Part shown: piece by piece, positions 22,401-35,229 of the stretch
How the letters are laid out: the number at the start of each line of letters is the position of its first letter
Numbering within the stretch: the stretch's first letter is position 1
Source of the DNA: Ophiothrix spiculata
Taxonomy: Eukaryota; Echinodermata; Ophiuroidea; Amphilepidida; Ophiotrichidae
Length of the DNA stretch: 64,000 nucleotides
Direction: 5' to 3' (one strand)
Assembly: GCA_000969725.1 (NCBI GenBank)
Contig: JXSR01S040924.1
Translations under genes and position numbers: made by a program
Notes under the pieces: model-generated
The model's database searches: none
The model's input: the letters and a program-made list of their open reading frames with translations, nothing else
What the model was told of the DNA's origin: nothing

Positions 22401-22954
22401 CATTGTAACTTCTTTTGAAATATCTAATAAATAACCAAGATAGCCCAGAAGGTAAATTTAAAATAAGCAAAAAGTGGTTGAGGATGAAATAGGGATTTTG
22501 TGACTATTTCTAAGCTTGCTTTGTATATAATTAATTTGTATTACGGTACCTATATTGGGCAAATTATGTAAGGAAAATGTTATTTTTGAGGGTTTGAAGG
22601 GGCTATTTACTTATGGCAGAATTACTCATATTGTATAATTATGACTTTTTGATTAATGTTGAAAGAATTTACCAAGCTTCTTTTGCTTTTTGTTTTGTTC
22701 CATTTCTTTCCGAAAAATACGTACACAAATTTGTATTTAATGTAATAGGATGTGTACAAAAACTTGAGGTCCCATGTATTTTCAAGTGGCAAAATTCCAA
22801 CTTGAGAAGATTGCCTAACTTATTCACATTACCTGATTATTATTTATATTTATCATTCATATGTGTATACATTTTTCAACAGACTGAAGGATCATTACAT
22901 TTTATAAAAATTCTCATTCTGAGAACTATGCAATGTACTTTATCAGTGTTTATG

Positions 22955-23115
22955 CAGTATGGTTCGAGCCCCGGGCCAAGCGGTTTACGTCTCCTTGGGC
23001 AAGATTGCTCTGTGCTTCGGAAGTCACGTTAAGCCGTTGGTCCCTGTGCAAATGCTCCTTCTTGGGGCGCTGCATACAGTGTATACTTGGTGGCGAGTCT
23101 ATTGCATTTTTGTTT
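22955..23115 (+). mobile_element. SINE fragment (tRNA-derived type)
   Basis: GGTTCGAGCCCCGGGCC is an RNA polymerase III B-box-like sequence. It is followed by CTCCTTGGGCAAGATTGCTC and GTGCTTCGGAAGTCACGTTA then AGCCGTTGG, a body style seen in conserved-core SINEs of marine animals. No A box is evident, so it is 5' truncated. Its GC content is well above its surroundings. Confidence 0.55.
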
Positions 23116-23468
23116 TGTTCGACAAAGTACAGATTTTTTTAGATTAATTTCCATTTTTATATTGTTCCTAAAATATGAATTTTCATCATTATATATATGA
23201 GTGGAAGTTGTACTAAAATCAAGATGCCATGCTCTGATACAAATCTGAAGAGGTTGCCTAACTTTTCTACATCATTTAATCAATGCGATTTTGTGTATAC
23301 ATATTTGGAGACCACTTTATCCAACTTATAATTCTGATTCTTAGAAATATTTCCTACTGTTTTACCAGCCTTCCATTTTTAGTTAATTCCATTAAGTACA
23401 GATTTTTGTTTTCCTTGAATTACTCAGCATTTCTATCGTGTTTTGTTCTGAAATACAGATTTTCATTT

Positions 23469-23855
23469 GTTACAAAATCATGAAGATCGGTATTTTGTGG
23501 AAATAAATTGGAAACACCACTGCTTAAAAAGATAACTTGTAGAATACTTGATCAGAATGAGAATCATCAGTTGGATATATAAGTTAAAAGCATGAATATA
23601 ATCACTGATTTAGTGCTGTGAACTGGGATGTGAATAAGTTAGGCAGTCTCTTCAGTTATAAACATTGATGTTACAAAATCATGAAGATCGTATTTTGTGG
23701 AAATAAATTGGAAACACCACTGCTTAAAAAGATAACGAGTAGATTACTTGATCAGAATAAGAATCATCAGTTGGATATATAGGTCCTCCAGTCAGTTAAA
23801 AGCATGAATATAATCACTGATTTAGTGATGTGAATAAGTTAGGCAATCTCTTCAG
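23469..23855. repeat. 201-bp tandem duplication
   Basis: GTTACAAAATCATGAAGATC starts at 23469 and again at 23670. Both copies continue through GGAAACACCACTGCTTAAAA, ATCAGTTGGATATATA and ATAAGTTAGGCARTCTCTTC with a few indels. Spaced copies of GATTGCCTAACTT or its inverse also occur near 22811, 23263 and 24373. Confidence 0.9.
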
Positions 23856-23859
23856 GGTT

Positions 23860-25370
23860 ATACTATAAAGCTATTTATATGTATCTAACTGATGATTCCG
23901 ATTTGATAACTGTGTAATGGGCCAGATGCACTTCGTCATTTTTGTGGTTTGTAGACATTTTCATTCAGAATTTTTCTTGTGGTGATTAGTTTTTAACAAT
24001 GGTGTAAACTTTCATGCTGAATGATCATTTTCCATGTACAATCTCACCATTGTGTAAAACATAACCATCATTGCAAGAAATGATTAGTGTACCATGAATA
24101 GATCTGGCTCGTAGAATCAATATCAATCATTATACTACCCATCAGAAAGCACTTACAAATGTACAATATGGGGTGAAAAATAGGTCTCCAATTAATACAT
24201 TCTTTATGGTGAAAATTTAGAATGAAAATCATCATGCAGAATGAACAGTTTACTCCATTGTAAAAAATTTACACCAATGATAAAATTCTGAATGAAAATG
24301 ACTACAAGACTACAAAAATGACAAAGTGTATCTAGGCCTTAACTTTTTTTAGTGTTAATTAACATTGTTGAGAAGTTAGGCAATCTCCTCTTCTTCAATT
24401 TTAGTTCCCATTCTCACATACAAAATGAAAATCTGTGTTTTGTGGAATGACAGGAAAACACAACACAAAGTAGCAAAAGTTCTTTCAAAATCACTGTAGA
24501 TGACATTGTGTTCCATTTTGCAAATTGCAGTGACTGGAATGTACAAACTCTTGAGCTTTAAAATCATTTTTTTGAAGATGATAAATTTCCTAAAAGTGAT
24601 GAATAGGTTTGTTGTAAATAAGTGTATCATTTAAATGGAACAGGGTATTTGGATAAATGAGGGATCAATACTATCTTGAAAATCAGTGTACACATTGAAA
24701 CCAATGTCCCTTTTAATTTGGTGCATTACAAGTTTTACCAATCATGTAATTTGAAATATGTAGTTTTGTATATTTTGTCAAATATTCAGTTAAATGTTAA
24801 ACAGGAGTATTCCATAGGAGTATATATTCAGATGGCGCAGAATTGGTAACTGGTGCTAATTGATAAATAGCACTGGATTTATGTTTTATGACATATTGCT
24901 TGCATCTCATATTATGACACAAAATTCACTAAATAGTCTCTGTAATGTGCATAGTAAATAAAAAAAATTCTTTTTTAAAACAAATGTTACATCTGCCAAT
25001 TGAATTTCATGCAACGCATTTTTGTTATCATTGCATAGTAAACCCTCAGCCTAAGCACCCTGCAAATTTGTTTTGCAAGACATTTAATGACTTCAATAAC
25101 AGTTTTGATGACAGGTCCTAATAGAGTGAGATTAAATAGCTGGAAATTCTATCTAAAGTCAAAGCATGACAAAAAGTATCCAACAAATTCAGAGGGCAGG
25201 GTGTCGCTACAACAATGCTATAAATAATGTTGTGTAACATGTATTAGCAGACTTGCACATTGTGTTTATATTGCAATACTCTAGCATACTCATCTAAACT
25301 GTTTTAAAGTTTGATGTGGAAAAAATACATACATATGTTTATGATGTTGTACAAATATGCATAAGCAGGT
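23860..25370. other. AT-rich intergenic sequence, no gene seen
   Basis: No open frame with protein-like content on either strand. It contains an inverted copy of the GAAGTTAGGCAATCTC motif (about 24370) and AAAATGAAAATCTGTGTTTT (about 24421), the inverse of phrases at 23100-23460, so part of it is an old inverted duplicate. Confidence 0.5.
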
Positions 25371-25375
25371 TTTAA

Positions 25376-25854
25376 AGGGGCATTGGACAAGTTCAGCATC
25401 ATCCCCAAGTTTTTCCCCAAACATTTTGAGATTTTTGCATCATTGAAAGTGTTAGTGGTAATAATGACAGCATGCAAAGTTTCATTGTCAAATTCAAACC
25501 CTATATATCAAAATATTCTCTAATTTTTAATTATCGTTGTCGACAACGATAAATACTGCCCTCTATAGTTGAATTTCTAAAATTGGCCCTTTCAGGATTT
25601 TTGATGAAAATTACAAATTTCTTGATTTTTTACAATCAAATCTTTGGCTCTTTCTCATTGTATAGCATCAATAAATATGTTGAAAGATTAGCCTCATACC
25701 CAAAATCAACAAATAAAATAAAATTCAAATATTTGACTTTTTAGAAGGTTTTGATCAAAAAATTTTGCGATATCTGGTAATTGACTGTTATTTTCTAGCA
25801 TAGGATGTGTAAATCATCTACAAACAAAATTTCAAAATTTTGTCCAATGCCCCT
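25376..25854. mobile_element. TTAA-flanked MITE
   Basis: The 479-bp element has perfect AGGGGCATTGGACAA terminal inverted repeats and exact TTAA on both sides (25372-25375, 25855-25858). It contains CGTTGTCGACAACG near the middle. Non-coding; piggyBac-like by target site only. Confidence 0.85.
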
Positions 25855-25858
25855 TTAA

Positions 25859-27460
25859 GGTAAATTTCAAAATTTATAGAACTCCCAGACATGTGTTTTT
25901 GGTTTCATAAAAGTAGACAAATTATGCATTATCTTAAAATTAAAGTTTGCATTGTGATTTCAAGAAAAAATAGGGGCAAAAACATGCTTTGGTGGTATGG
26001 AAATTTGATACATTTTCAACAAACTTTGACACTGACATGATGTTCATCAGCATGCCACTCCACATAATGAAATAAGAGTATGTCTTTCAGCATAACTTTG
26101 TAATAGATTTACGGAGGAAACCTATTTTTAAATAAGTGCTGCTAAAAGTTAATGGTTGTATGTCATACTGGGTTACCTAAAAAAGGCAGAGCCATTGCAA
26201 TTTGAAGTGTAACATAAATTACAAAATATTGTCTTTTGATAATTTACTATCTTCATTGTTGCTCATTCAAACAAAATAATAAGCTGTTCTTTCTTTATAG
26301 CGTTTCAAGCAGATGGACAAGGTGCAGGCCTGTATAAGTATAGGAAAATAGTATTTTGATACTTTTGTTTTAAATATCTATTAAAATGTCTAATCATATA
26401 TTGTAAAACTTTTTCATTTTGTCAGATCTATGATAGAACACTTTAAAGAGAGTGCCTTCTAATTTCAACACTCGGTATCATATAACACAACTTGAGGTAC
26501 CCCAGTTTATGACACAGGACCTTTTAAATTCAAAACAAATATTTTCTCTATGGCATCAGTACTAATGATACACTTGAAAATGAGTTTTGTACTTTTTTAA
26601 CAATTTTATTCAAACAAGTTTGATGTATAATACACATATGCATGTTTTATATTTTATGGAGATATTTTATAAATATATACAGATGAACCCTTTGGGACAT
26701 GGAAATAGTTTTGTAAACTTTTAAAAAAATCTGAATTCTGAATTGAACTGCACAGAAAATGAAAAATAAACTTGCAATTCGGTACACTTGTATTCCAATT
26801 TTTCATTGTCTCCGCTGTCACTTTATAAGTGATATGTAACATACCCTGAAAACCCAGATAGAAGCATATATGCTTATAGATGGATGCCTTGAGCCTATCC
26901 TGTTGGCCGTTGAAATCAGGATGTCGCTCCCACAAAACTACGGTACTTTAGCAAATGGTATTGCTGAACTTATTATATTAAAATTACTTTATATTGATCA
27001 TGTACTGAGCTATATAAGGATGTCATGCGTGACTATATTAAATTTGAAAATGTATTGAGCAATCACTGATGAACGTAACTTGACTTGTTCCGCATCTGAA
27101 CACGACAATTTGGAAGCCTAGGTCTATGGGCAGTGTCTCCGGTTTTGGAGTTACGAGTTTATTCAGGCGCTGAGGCTAACCCAAAGCCAAAACTTGCAGA
27201 AACCGTTTTTGTAAGACTGCCAAACTACTTGTACAAACTTTGTAAAATATTTGTACATGACGATGATGTCAGTTTTCTTTTTTGTTTTTTAATGCATAAA
27301 AAATAGAAGAAAAAAGAAAGGAAAAGAAAGAAAGAAAAGAATTTTGCGCCAATATTTATGGAAGGCCTAAATGAATTTGCATTCATGATTATTTATCTAT
27401 TTTTTAATTCAATTTAAAAAATCTAGAAACAGAAATTTAGAGGTAAAATATTGGGACAAA
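25859..27460. other. AT-rich intergenic sequence, no gene seen
   Basis: Only short open frames without recognisable content. The purine run at about 27301-27341 is low complexity. Confidence 0.45.
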
Positions 27461-27524
27461 AGGGATGGCAAATCGTCTTAAAGAAATGCATACAAAACTG
27501 AAATTGCAATCTAAAAAAATAGAA

Positions 27525-27597
27525 ATCACCCAGGATTCGAACCTGCGACCAATGAATTTCAATCGCCATGACCTACCAACTGAGCTAATGAGCTACT
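27525..27597 (-). pseudogene. tRNA-like relic
   Basis: On the minus strand, TAGCTCAGTTGGTAGG is a good A-box/D-arm. About 33 nt later, GCAGGTTCGAATCCTGG is a B-box/T-arm, and the flanking 7-nt segments pair mostly (AGCTCAT with GTGATTT, some wobble). The anticodon and D stems pair poorly, and the T stem has one mismatch. I read it as a tRNA pseudogene or the head of a tRNA-derived SINE, not a working tRNA. Confidence 0.55.
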
Positions 27598-27939
27598 CAT
27601 TAATATACATGAATAATTGTTTAAAAAAATCTTATCTGGGTAAAATATTCCCACACATTGAACTGATAATGATGCTATTCTCAAACGATCATCAGAATAC
27701 AATATGATACTTTCAGAAACACGCATGCATGGATACACATCAAAACAGATCTCTGAAGTAATAATATCATGTCAATCGATATCTACTTAGAGTTTTTGAA
27801 AGAGTTTGCACTAATGACCTTCATAAATACAATATGATTACATAACGCTGATGGCATACTAGTTCATCCACATTTGATTTATATGGTTCACACAATGACA
27901 TTTTCTCCATTATCGGAATCACTATCATACTTATCCTGT

Positions 27940-28760
27940 NNNNNNNNNNNNNNNNNNNNNNNNNNNNNNNNNNNNNNNNNNNNNNNNNNNNNNNNNNNNN
28001 NNNNNNNNNNNNNNNNNNNNNNNNNNNNNNNNNNNNNNNNNNNNNNNNNNNNNNNNNNNNNNNNNNNNNNNNNNNNNNNNNNNNNNNNNNNNNNNNNNNN
28101 NNNNNNNNNNNNNNNNNNNNNNNNNNNNNNNNNNNNNNNNNNNNNNNNNNNNNNNNNNNNNNNNNNNNNNNNNNNNNNNNNNNNNNNNNNNNNNNNNNNN
28201 NNNNNNNNNNNNNNNNNNNNNNNNNNNNNNNNNNNNNNNNNNNNNNNNNNNNNNNNNNNNNNNNNNNNNNNNNNNNNNNNNNNNNNNNNNNNNNNNNNNN
28301 NNNNNNNNNNNNNNNNNNNNNNNNNNNNNNNNNNNNNNNNNNNNNNNNNNNNNNNNNNNNNNNNNNNNNNNNNNNNNNNNNNNNNNNNNNNNNNNNNNNN
28401 NNNNNNNNNNNNNNNNNNNNNNNNNNNNNNNNNNNNNNNNNNNNNNNNNNNNNNNNNNNNNNNNNNNNNNNNNNNNNNNNNNNNNNNNNNNNNNNNNNNN
28501 NNNNNNNNNNNNNNNNNNNNNNNNNNNNNNNNNNNNNNNNNNNNNNNNNNNNNNNNNNNNNNNNNNNNNNNNNNNNNNNNNNNNNNNNNNNNNNNNNNNN
28601 NNNNNNNNNNNNNNNNNNNNNNNNNNNNNNNNNNNNNNNNNNNNNNNNNNNNNNNNNNNNNNNNNNNNNNNNNNNNNNNNNNNNNNNNNNNNNNNNNNNN
28701 NNNNNNNNNNNNNNNNNNNNNNNNNNNNNNNNNNNNNNNNNNNNNNNNNNNNNNNNNNNN
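27940..28760. other. Assembly gap (N)
   Basis: 821 undetermined bases; nothing can be said about content. Confidence 1.
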
Positions 28761-29192
28761 TATATCATTTTTCATGAACCAGGTTTTTTTTTTATTAAAG
28801 GACCTCAGTTTTTGATGAATCTCCAATTTTCAAAGGTTATCAACAGGTAACCTGTGGGCTGAATTAGGTCCACCAACCAGCACTTAAAAAGATGCAGAAA
28901 ACATACAAAATTCCAAGTGCAAATTTAGCCCTTGAGTTATGAATCTTTGAAATAAATTTTGGCTTTATGATTGAGAGAACAGGCAGTTGAGATCCCTTGT
29001 GTTATATTTAAACCAATATTTGAAAGCAAAATCAATTTTCCATGAAATATTAAGCTATGTTCCCTTTAATTCTAGAATCATTTTGCGAGTCAAGATTTAA
29101 CAAATGAATTGACAGTTTACATCAGCGAGTCAGTAGAAAATATTTGGCTGTTACATCAAAATCATTAGGTATTTGAAATACATTGACCCTTA

Positions 29193-29599
29193 GGCCAAAA
29201 AAAAGTTGTTTGGTTGCCCTCCACAGCGTTTTTCAGAGAGGGTTGGTCGGTCGGATTTAAAAATAAAAAAATATTTCAATACTCCTACACGGACATCCAG
29301 GTGGATCGGCTGCTTTAAGCCCTCACAACTTCCCCCGTGACATCCAAATCCAAACAATCAAATACGTCTTGTAGTGATTGTGACATCCTGAACGTTTTGA
29401 GAGTTGAGAGAAGACATGTAGACCTCTTCACCTGCTTATGTCGATTTTGTTAACGGAATATCGAAAAAAGCAAAAGTTGTAACATGGGTTTTTTTTGTAT
29501 TTTTCGGTAAGTTTTGCATATTTTTGAAAAAAAAAAATTAAAAAAAAAAAAAAAATGGGTCGATCGGTGAAGGGCGACCAAAATTTTTTTTTTTTTGCC
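29193..29599. mobile_element. TTA-flanked MITE (PIF/Harbinger-like)
   Basis: The left end GGCCAAAAAAAAGTTGTTTG and right end (reverse complement) GGCAAAAAAAAAAAATTTTG are flanked by TTA on both sides (29190-29192, 29600-29602). The interior carries GAGGGTTGGTCGGTCGGA. A TTA duplication fits PIF/Harbinger. A related copy lies at 50821-51140. Confidence 0.7.
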
Positions 29600-29795
29600 T
29601 TATGGTGAAATAACATAAATTGCGACACATAACTTTGCATAGTCAATATGGCCCATATTGAAAATAAATTACAGTTCAAGCAAAAAATTATTGAAAAGTG
29701 TTAGCAAAAACCAGAATACAGGGCCCATATTATTTGTAAATGCAACCCAACTTGTACTTTTGTTTACATTGGCCAAGAAATATTTGTTCTGCCTA

Positions 29796-30267
29796 TAATT
29801 GAATATGCTAGGATAAGAACATCCCAACTTCAATAGCTCCCTTTTGTAAATTATATTTATACAATATAAATACATACAAATTTCTGAAAAAATTTTCACA
29901 TCACTAAAATAGCATTTCCATGTCAATGTCCTAATCACATTGTCACATTTGACCTTGTAGTTGACTTGTTTAGACATTGTTAAATACTTGTTATAGTACA
30001 TAGTTGCTATATTTAAACAGCCATAATAAGAACATCCCAACTCCATGAGCTCCCCTCTGCAACTCTATGCTAGAAAAATTATCTAACAATGTCTAACAAA
30101 GTCAACTACAAGGTCAAATGTGACACTATGATTGGGATAAAAACATGGGAATGCTTTCTAGTGATTTGAAAGCATTTTCAGAGAATTATATGCATTTATA
30201 TTTTACATAACTTAACAGAAGGCAGCTCATGGAGTTGGGATGTTCTTATTCTAGCGTATTCAATTAC
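29796..30267. mobile_element. Foldback element with an extra internal copy of its terminus
   Basis: TAATTGAATATGCTAGGATA followed by AGAACATCCCAACTTC at the left is inverted at the right (GAGTTGGGATGTTCTTATTC then TAGCGTATTCAATTA). The arms extend inward (CAAATGTGAC/GTCACATTTG around 29943-30123). A further direct copy, ATAAGAACATCCCAACTCCA, starts at 30025, making a three-terminus structure. Confidence 0.8.
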
Positions 30268-31030
30268 ATACAATTATTTCATCATTGTTTTGATAATATA
30301 AATGTCTTATTAATGATCTTTTCACATCACTTCAATGAAAACATTACAGCTGTTTCTGACAAATGAGTCGCTTCCAAATTGATAAATAAATTGTGAACAT
30401 TTTCAATTTTTTAAACTCTTACTATTTTTAGATTTTTTTTCTCATTTTCATGTCTGAGCATGGAATTTGTTGACTCAAGCAGATGGTGAATATGCTGATT
30501 CCATAATGGGCAGCAGACCATAACATGGTTAATGTTTTTTGTTAATGTTTCACATGAAAACATACTGTTGTCTCACATAAGTAAAACATACATGCATATT
30601 AATTGTGTATGGAAGCCAATAGCTCATTATTACAAGTGTATTTATACAATCAGACTGCCGATAATACATAATGGACAAAAACTTAGTGAGATAGCTTCAT
30701 GTCAGATGTCCTGTCATTTGGGTTCACTTTTGGTGACATTTTATATAGTTATTTGTTGAAGCTGCCTTCAGGTATGTATATTGGTAGAGGGGTGTTCATT
30801 AAGTTCCTGGCCTGATGTAGAAGGAAATAAGCTATGCTATTTGTATCAATGCCGTGTGTGGTTCAACTTAATTGATGAATATTATTTGGACAGTTTTAAA
30901 GCTGTTCTTTTGTTTTACAGAAACTTGTCAGTTAGGGATTTTTATAATTGTTGTTTTTTTACCTAAAAAACTGAAACAATAAAGCTAAACAGACATCTGA
31001 TAATCTTAAAATCTCTCTCCTAGGTGCTGC

Positions 31031-31115
31031 ACATAACAAATGTACCCAAGACAAGGTGTCAACACTTGAGACTGATTACTCCTTCAAATATCATGAATGT
31101 AATTGGACTGCAGGT
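31031..31115 (+). other. Isolated exon-like open stretch
   Basis: Bounded by CTCTCCTAG and an AG-GT end (CTGCAG/GTTTTT), the segment reads AAHNKCTQDKVSTLETDYSF then KYHECNWTA. No neighbouring exon or family was recognised. It may be chance in AT-rich DNA. Confidence 0.2.
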
Positions 31116-31384
31116 TTTTAAAATTATATGGAGGCGATAGGTGTATAGGAATTCTTTGTATCACAATTTCTCTATCATTTTTTAATGCTTAATTCTAAAA
31201 ACTATAAACCTTTAAAAGGCAAGTTTTAGGTTTCTGTAAAATAAAAACAGAAGCACATATATACTTGAACCTTTCCAAGTATTCATCAATTAGGTTGACT
31301 TCAAATTTTAGTAATGAAAACACATACCGTAGTTTATTTCCTTCTAACTCAAGCCACAAACTTACTGAACACTCCTTGTACTTT

Positions 31385-31697
31385 CCAGTATTTGGAAGTA
31401 AATGCAGATCATTCAGATTCTGAGCTGGACAAAATTGTGATTGAAATCCAAGGAACTTTCAACTGTTCCAAGTATGTTTGAAGTGAATACAGATCATTCA
31501 GGTTTCTGAGCTGGACAAAATTGTGATTGAAATCCAAGGCACTTTCAACTGTTCCAAGTTTGTTTGAAGTGAATACAGATCAATCAGGTTTCTGAGCTGG
31601 ATAAAATTGTGATTGAAATCCAAGGTACTTTCAACTGTTCTAAGTATGTTTAAAGTGAATACAGATCATTCAGTTTCTGAGCTGGACAAAATTGGAT
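31385..31697. repeat. 86-bp minisatellite, about 3.6 copies
   Basis: CAGATCATTCAG phases at 31405, 31490, 31576 and 31662. Each unit continues with TTCTGAGCTGGACAAAATTG, GATTGAAATCCAAGG and ACTTTCAACTGTTCCAAGT. Units differ by a few bases. Confidence 0.92.
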
Positions 31698-31699
31698 GC

Positions 31700-33280
31700 A
31701 ATGTTGAAGAAATCCCAACAACATGTCACTGACTGTCACACAGTAAGTCCACATTGATGCATTCCTAAAATATTCCGGCATACATCATAATAGCGCGTAC
31801 ATGTTCACAAGAACAGTTTGTATGGTACGAAGTATACCTGATACTGTACATCAATTGTTTACAAATATTGGTTAAAAATTATTTGCAAGATCTGTTATTT
31901 TTGTGCCCAATGAAGTTACTTCCAAAGAGAACCCACCAAGAAGATTTGCCATCAGGAAAGTCATGAAGCTAAGACCTTAAGGGTAACCATGTTCACTTAA
32001 CATCAAATCAACATAAGAGTATTCAGGAATCTATTGTAAGTGCTTTGAGTAATCCTCTGGATTGGTAAAATCCTTACAATATGTTCAGATAATTGGTGAC
32101 AGCCTGCGTACCTTACACGCGATATGCAGCTGAAGCTTTCCTAAGACCCTGTTTTCTGTAAAAAAAAAAAAAAAGTGGGGGAAAAGAAAAAAATGCTTTT
32201 AACTGCATAAAAAATGAAAGTTCATTACAGTGTGTATGTAAAAAATGCATTTTTATAGATTGGTGTTCTGGAAAAAGATACTGTTTAGTTACAACTAAGT
32301 GCAAAATTTTATTTTACTTCTAGGATAGATTAGTGGTAATTTACCCAGTATCATCATGCCAATATGCTAGTGTTTAATTTCCCCTGCTTTGATGTACCAA
32401 TTCTACAATTAGGTGATATGCACACCTTTTGATAAGTCATACCTTGTTACTGTTTTTGATCGTTCTTTAGTACATGTACTTACATGTAGCTGATTTTAGG
32501 CTGACATATTAGATAATAGGTCTAGTTTGGAAATTATATTTTTCAATATCATGTCTCATTTAGGCCTATAGCGACACAACTGCATAAATTGTAGAATCAA
32601 ACCCTGAGCTGATGCGCCTCTGTCAAAATGCTAGGTCAAAATGTTAGCAAATTGCTTTATTGAACATACTACATGTATAATAAATGTGAATATTTTTACA
32701 AACAGAATCGTTCATGCACAATCAGTTTTAATCATGTTCACATTTTTATTTTTTTGTGGTGCATTTTTTTTCCCGCAAAAATAAATGTAGGGCAAAATTA
32801 CCATTTATACGGTACTCAGAATTCTGCCCTTCAAGATATTAAAGCTTCATTTTGACTAGTAATTCCGTTATTTATAAATAAAATTCCAATTCTACAACTA
32901 CATTTTTTAAATTTTAGTTGATATTTTTCTCACTTATAAGCATTGACACATAGCCTATTTTTACATTATCAAGTGACAGCTTTTATTCATATACTGGTTG
33001 TATTTAATATGAGTTCCAAATAAATGACATTTGATTTATTAGTGTTAATTAACACAAAGTTTATTTGACTGGAACCATCTGTCACTAAATTAGACTATAA
33101 AAGATACACATTGTTTTGTATGTCATATACGGCGTCTACATGTAATAGTTGGGTGTATTGTTTTGTAATGAATACCAGCATAAATTAGTAACAATAATGA
33201 GGGCCCAAACACTATGACACCATGATACATTAAGAGGGAAAATAAAATTTTACATTCTCATTCTTAAAAATAGATAATTT
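31700..33280. other. AT-rich intergenic sequence, no gene seen
   Basis: No protein-like frame and no clear transposon ends. A homopurine A tract occurs at about 32160-32190. Confidence 0.4.
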
Positions 33281-33289
33281 GTTGTTATT

Positions 33290-33440
33290 TTCAAACCATG
33301 ATGATGTCAATTATTTCTAAGAAACCAATCATCATTAATTGGAAAACGAACACCTGCAATATTCAAACTAAAATATTCCATAACAAGTAAAGAAGTTCAT
33401 GTCGGATGTGTGCGTGCAACTACATCGCACCCTGAAAACC
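33290..33440. repeat. Dispersed repeat shared with 12900-13053
   Basis: It is collinear with the segment after the 12.7-kb hairpin, sharing ATTGGAAAACG, AATATTCCA, AGTAAAG, GTGTGCG and ACATCGC-CCCTGA. The match stops where the LINE begins, suggesting that the LINE fragment inserted into or next to this older repeat. Confidence 0.55.
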
Positions 33441-33441
33441 A

Positions 33442-34758
33442 ATGCGTATCAGCAGTATACATTGTCCCCGATGGCCAACACGTATCATCAAATTGATCAG
33501 CAAGTCACTCAGTGTCCCACAGGGATCCATCTTAGGACCATTATTATTTATACTTTATGTAAATGATATAGTAGCTAGCACCTCGCTTTTTGACATAATA
33601 TTATTTGCAGACGATACTACTTTGTTGTATTCAGATCCGGATATCTCTTCAAAAATGGATAAAATCAATGAAGAATTAAACGAGATAAATAATTGGTTTA
33701 GAGCAAACAAACTGTCTATAAATGCTAGCAACACAAATTACATGATTTTAGGAACTACATATTTAACTAATAAGTACTCAGATTCAAGTTTTGAACCGGA
33801 AGAAGATACTTCTGACATACAAAACAAATCCTTACTCAAAATTAAAAAACAGATCAATGTTATTCTGAATGGTGTTTTGTTACAAAGAGTAGCTCATACT
33901 AAATTTCTCGGAGTTATAACTTGACTTGGAAAAAACATATTGACGCAATATCCAAGACCATCTCAAGAAACGTTGGTATGCTTACTAAACTCAAACACTA
34001 TGTACCAGAGTATATTTTACATTCCTTATATTGTACTCTTATAGCTTCTTATATTGCCTTACATTAATTACGGTATTCTCATTTGGGGAAATACATGTAA
34101 AACCTATTTAGATAAAGTTATTAAGTTACAAAAATGGGCTATCAGAACAATTTCATGTGAGCATTATAGAGCCCACACAGGACCACTGTTAAAAAAACAC
34201 AATGTTCTGAACATATGTGATACATTTAAACTGGAGCTAGGTATTTTTATGTATAAACATCAAACAAAGCGCCTCCCAATTATATTTTCAGAATATTTCA
34301 TTAAACATAACCAAGTTCATAAGTATCAAACTAGAAATGCTTCAGATTATAGTATCAACAAAACAAAGAAAAAGTTTTCTGATCGTGCAATTCGCACATC
34401 AGGACCGATTTTATGGAATACGCTTGATATAAATCTAAAACAATGTAAATCAATCCAAAACTTTAAAAATACTTATAAATCCAGCATCATTGCCAGTTAT
34501 GATTTTTGTTGACTTTGGTGCACGCCTTCCCCCTTTAGTGCTTTGTTTGGTTTTTGTATATGTTTTGTATGGATTTTTTTTAATGTATTGATTTTTTGTG
34601 AATTTTGAAACCTTTTTTTTTTTCAGGGGATGGTCCCTTCAGGCCTTTTTGGCCTTTTGACCTTTCCCACAATATCTTGTCTTGTTCTATATGTTTTCAT
34701 TGTTTTTTATACATGTTGGATATTGTGAATAAAGAGATTTGATTGATTGATTGATTTG
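33442..34758 (+). mobile_element. 5'-truncated LINE, RT C-terminal half (Jockey/L2-like)
   Basis: The segment holds reverse transcriptase palm motifs: VPQGSILGPLLFILYVNDI then LFADDTTLLYSDPDISSKM (FADD catalytic box) and INNWFRANKLSINASNTNY. The C-terminal region follows: VIKLQKWAIRTISCEHYRA, HTGPLLKKHNVLNICDTF and FSDRAIRTSGPILWNTL. The coding region is interrupted at about 33922-34060. A 3' UTR of about 230 bp ends in AATAAAGAGATTTGATTGAT with a (GATT)n tail at 34737-34755. The endonuclease and N-terminal RT are missing. A second, inverted copy of the same family is at 57185-57720. Confidence 0.92.
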
Positions 34759-34929
34759 AAGCATCAGAAATGTCAAATCACGCAAGCTCAAGTACAAGTA
34801 TTGTGTGAGTGTGTGTCAACTTTCACCTTGGTGCACAAGACTCATAAAATTGAAAAGATTTCCTTCATCTAACTTTAAGATGACAAATCACATGCAATGA
34901 CCAAGAATACATAATCTACTTGACTTTAA

Positions 34930-35229
34930 GGCTGCGATCACATAGAACTATACTATTCGGGTATACGGTGCACGATTTTACTTGGGCACGCGTATAGATT
35001 CAATCAAACACGTGAATTTGATGCTACTAGGTCGCATAGGAGGGCACTATTAGAAAAAAAATAGCTCCCCATTGAGCACGTGTAAAGATTCAATCGAACA
35101 AGTGAATTTGATTCTACCAGGTCACATAAGAGGGCACTATTAGAAAAAGTGAATAGCTTGCAGTACCTGTATAACATATCCATCGAATAGCGTATAGCGA
35201 ATACCGTATACTTCTATGTGATCTCAGCC
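34930..35229. mobile_element. MITE with GGCTGCGATCACATAG ends
   Basis: The left end GGCTGCGATCACATAGAACT and right end (reverse complement) GGCTGAGATCACATAGAAGT are inverted repeats continuing with TATAC and ATTCG words. TTAA lies at the left and TAA at the right, consistent with a worn TTA/TAA target site. An internal near-direct repeat, CAATCRAACACGTGAATTTG and GGGCACTATTAGAAAAA, occurs twice (about 35000-35060 and 35090-35145). Confidence 0.75.

Noticed and set aside
27525-27597. Functional tRNA
   Set aside because: The D and anticodon stems pair poorly and the T stem has a mismatch. Listed as a relic instead.
27821-28826. Long open frames across the N run
   Set aside because: They consist almost entirely of undetermined bases. 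The same holds for the frames over 43470-44424.
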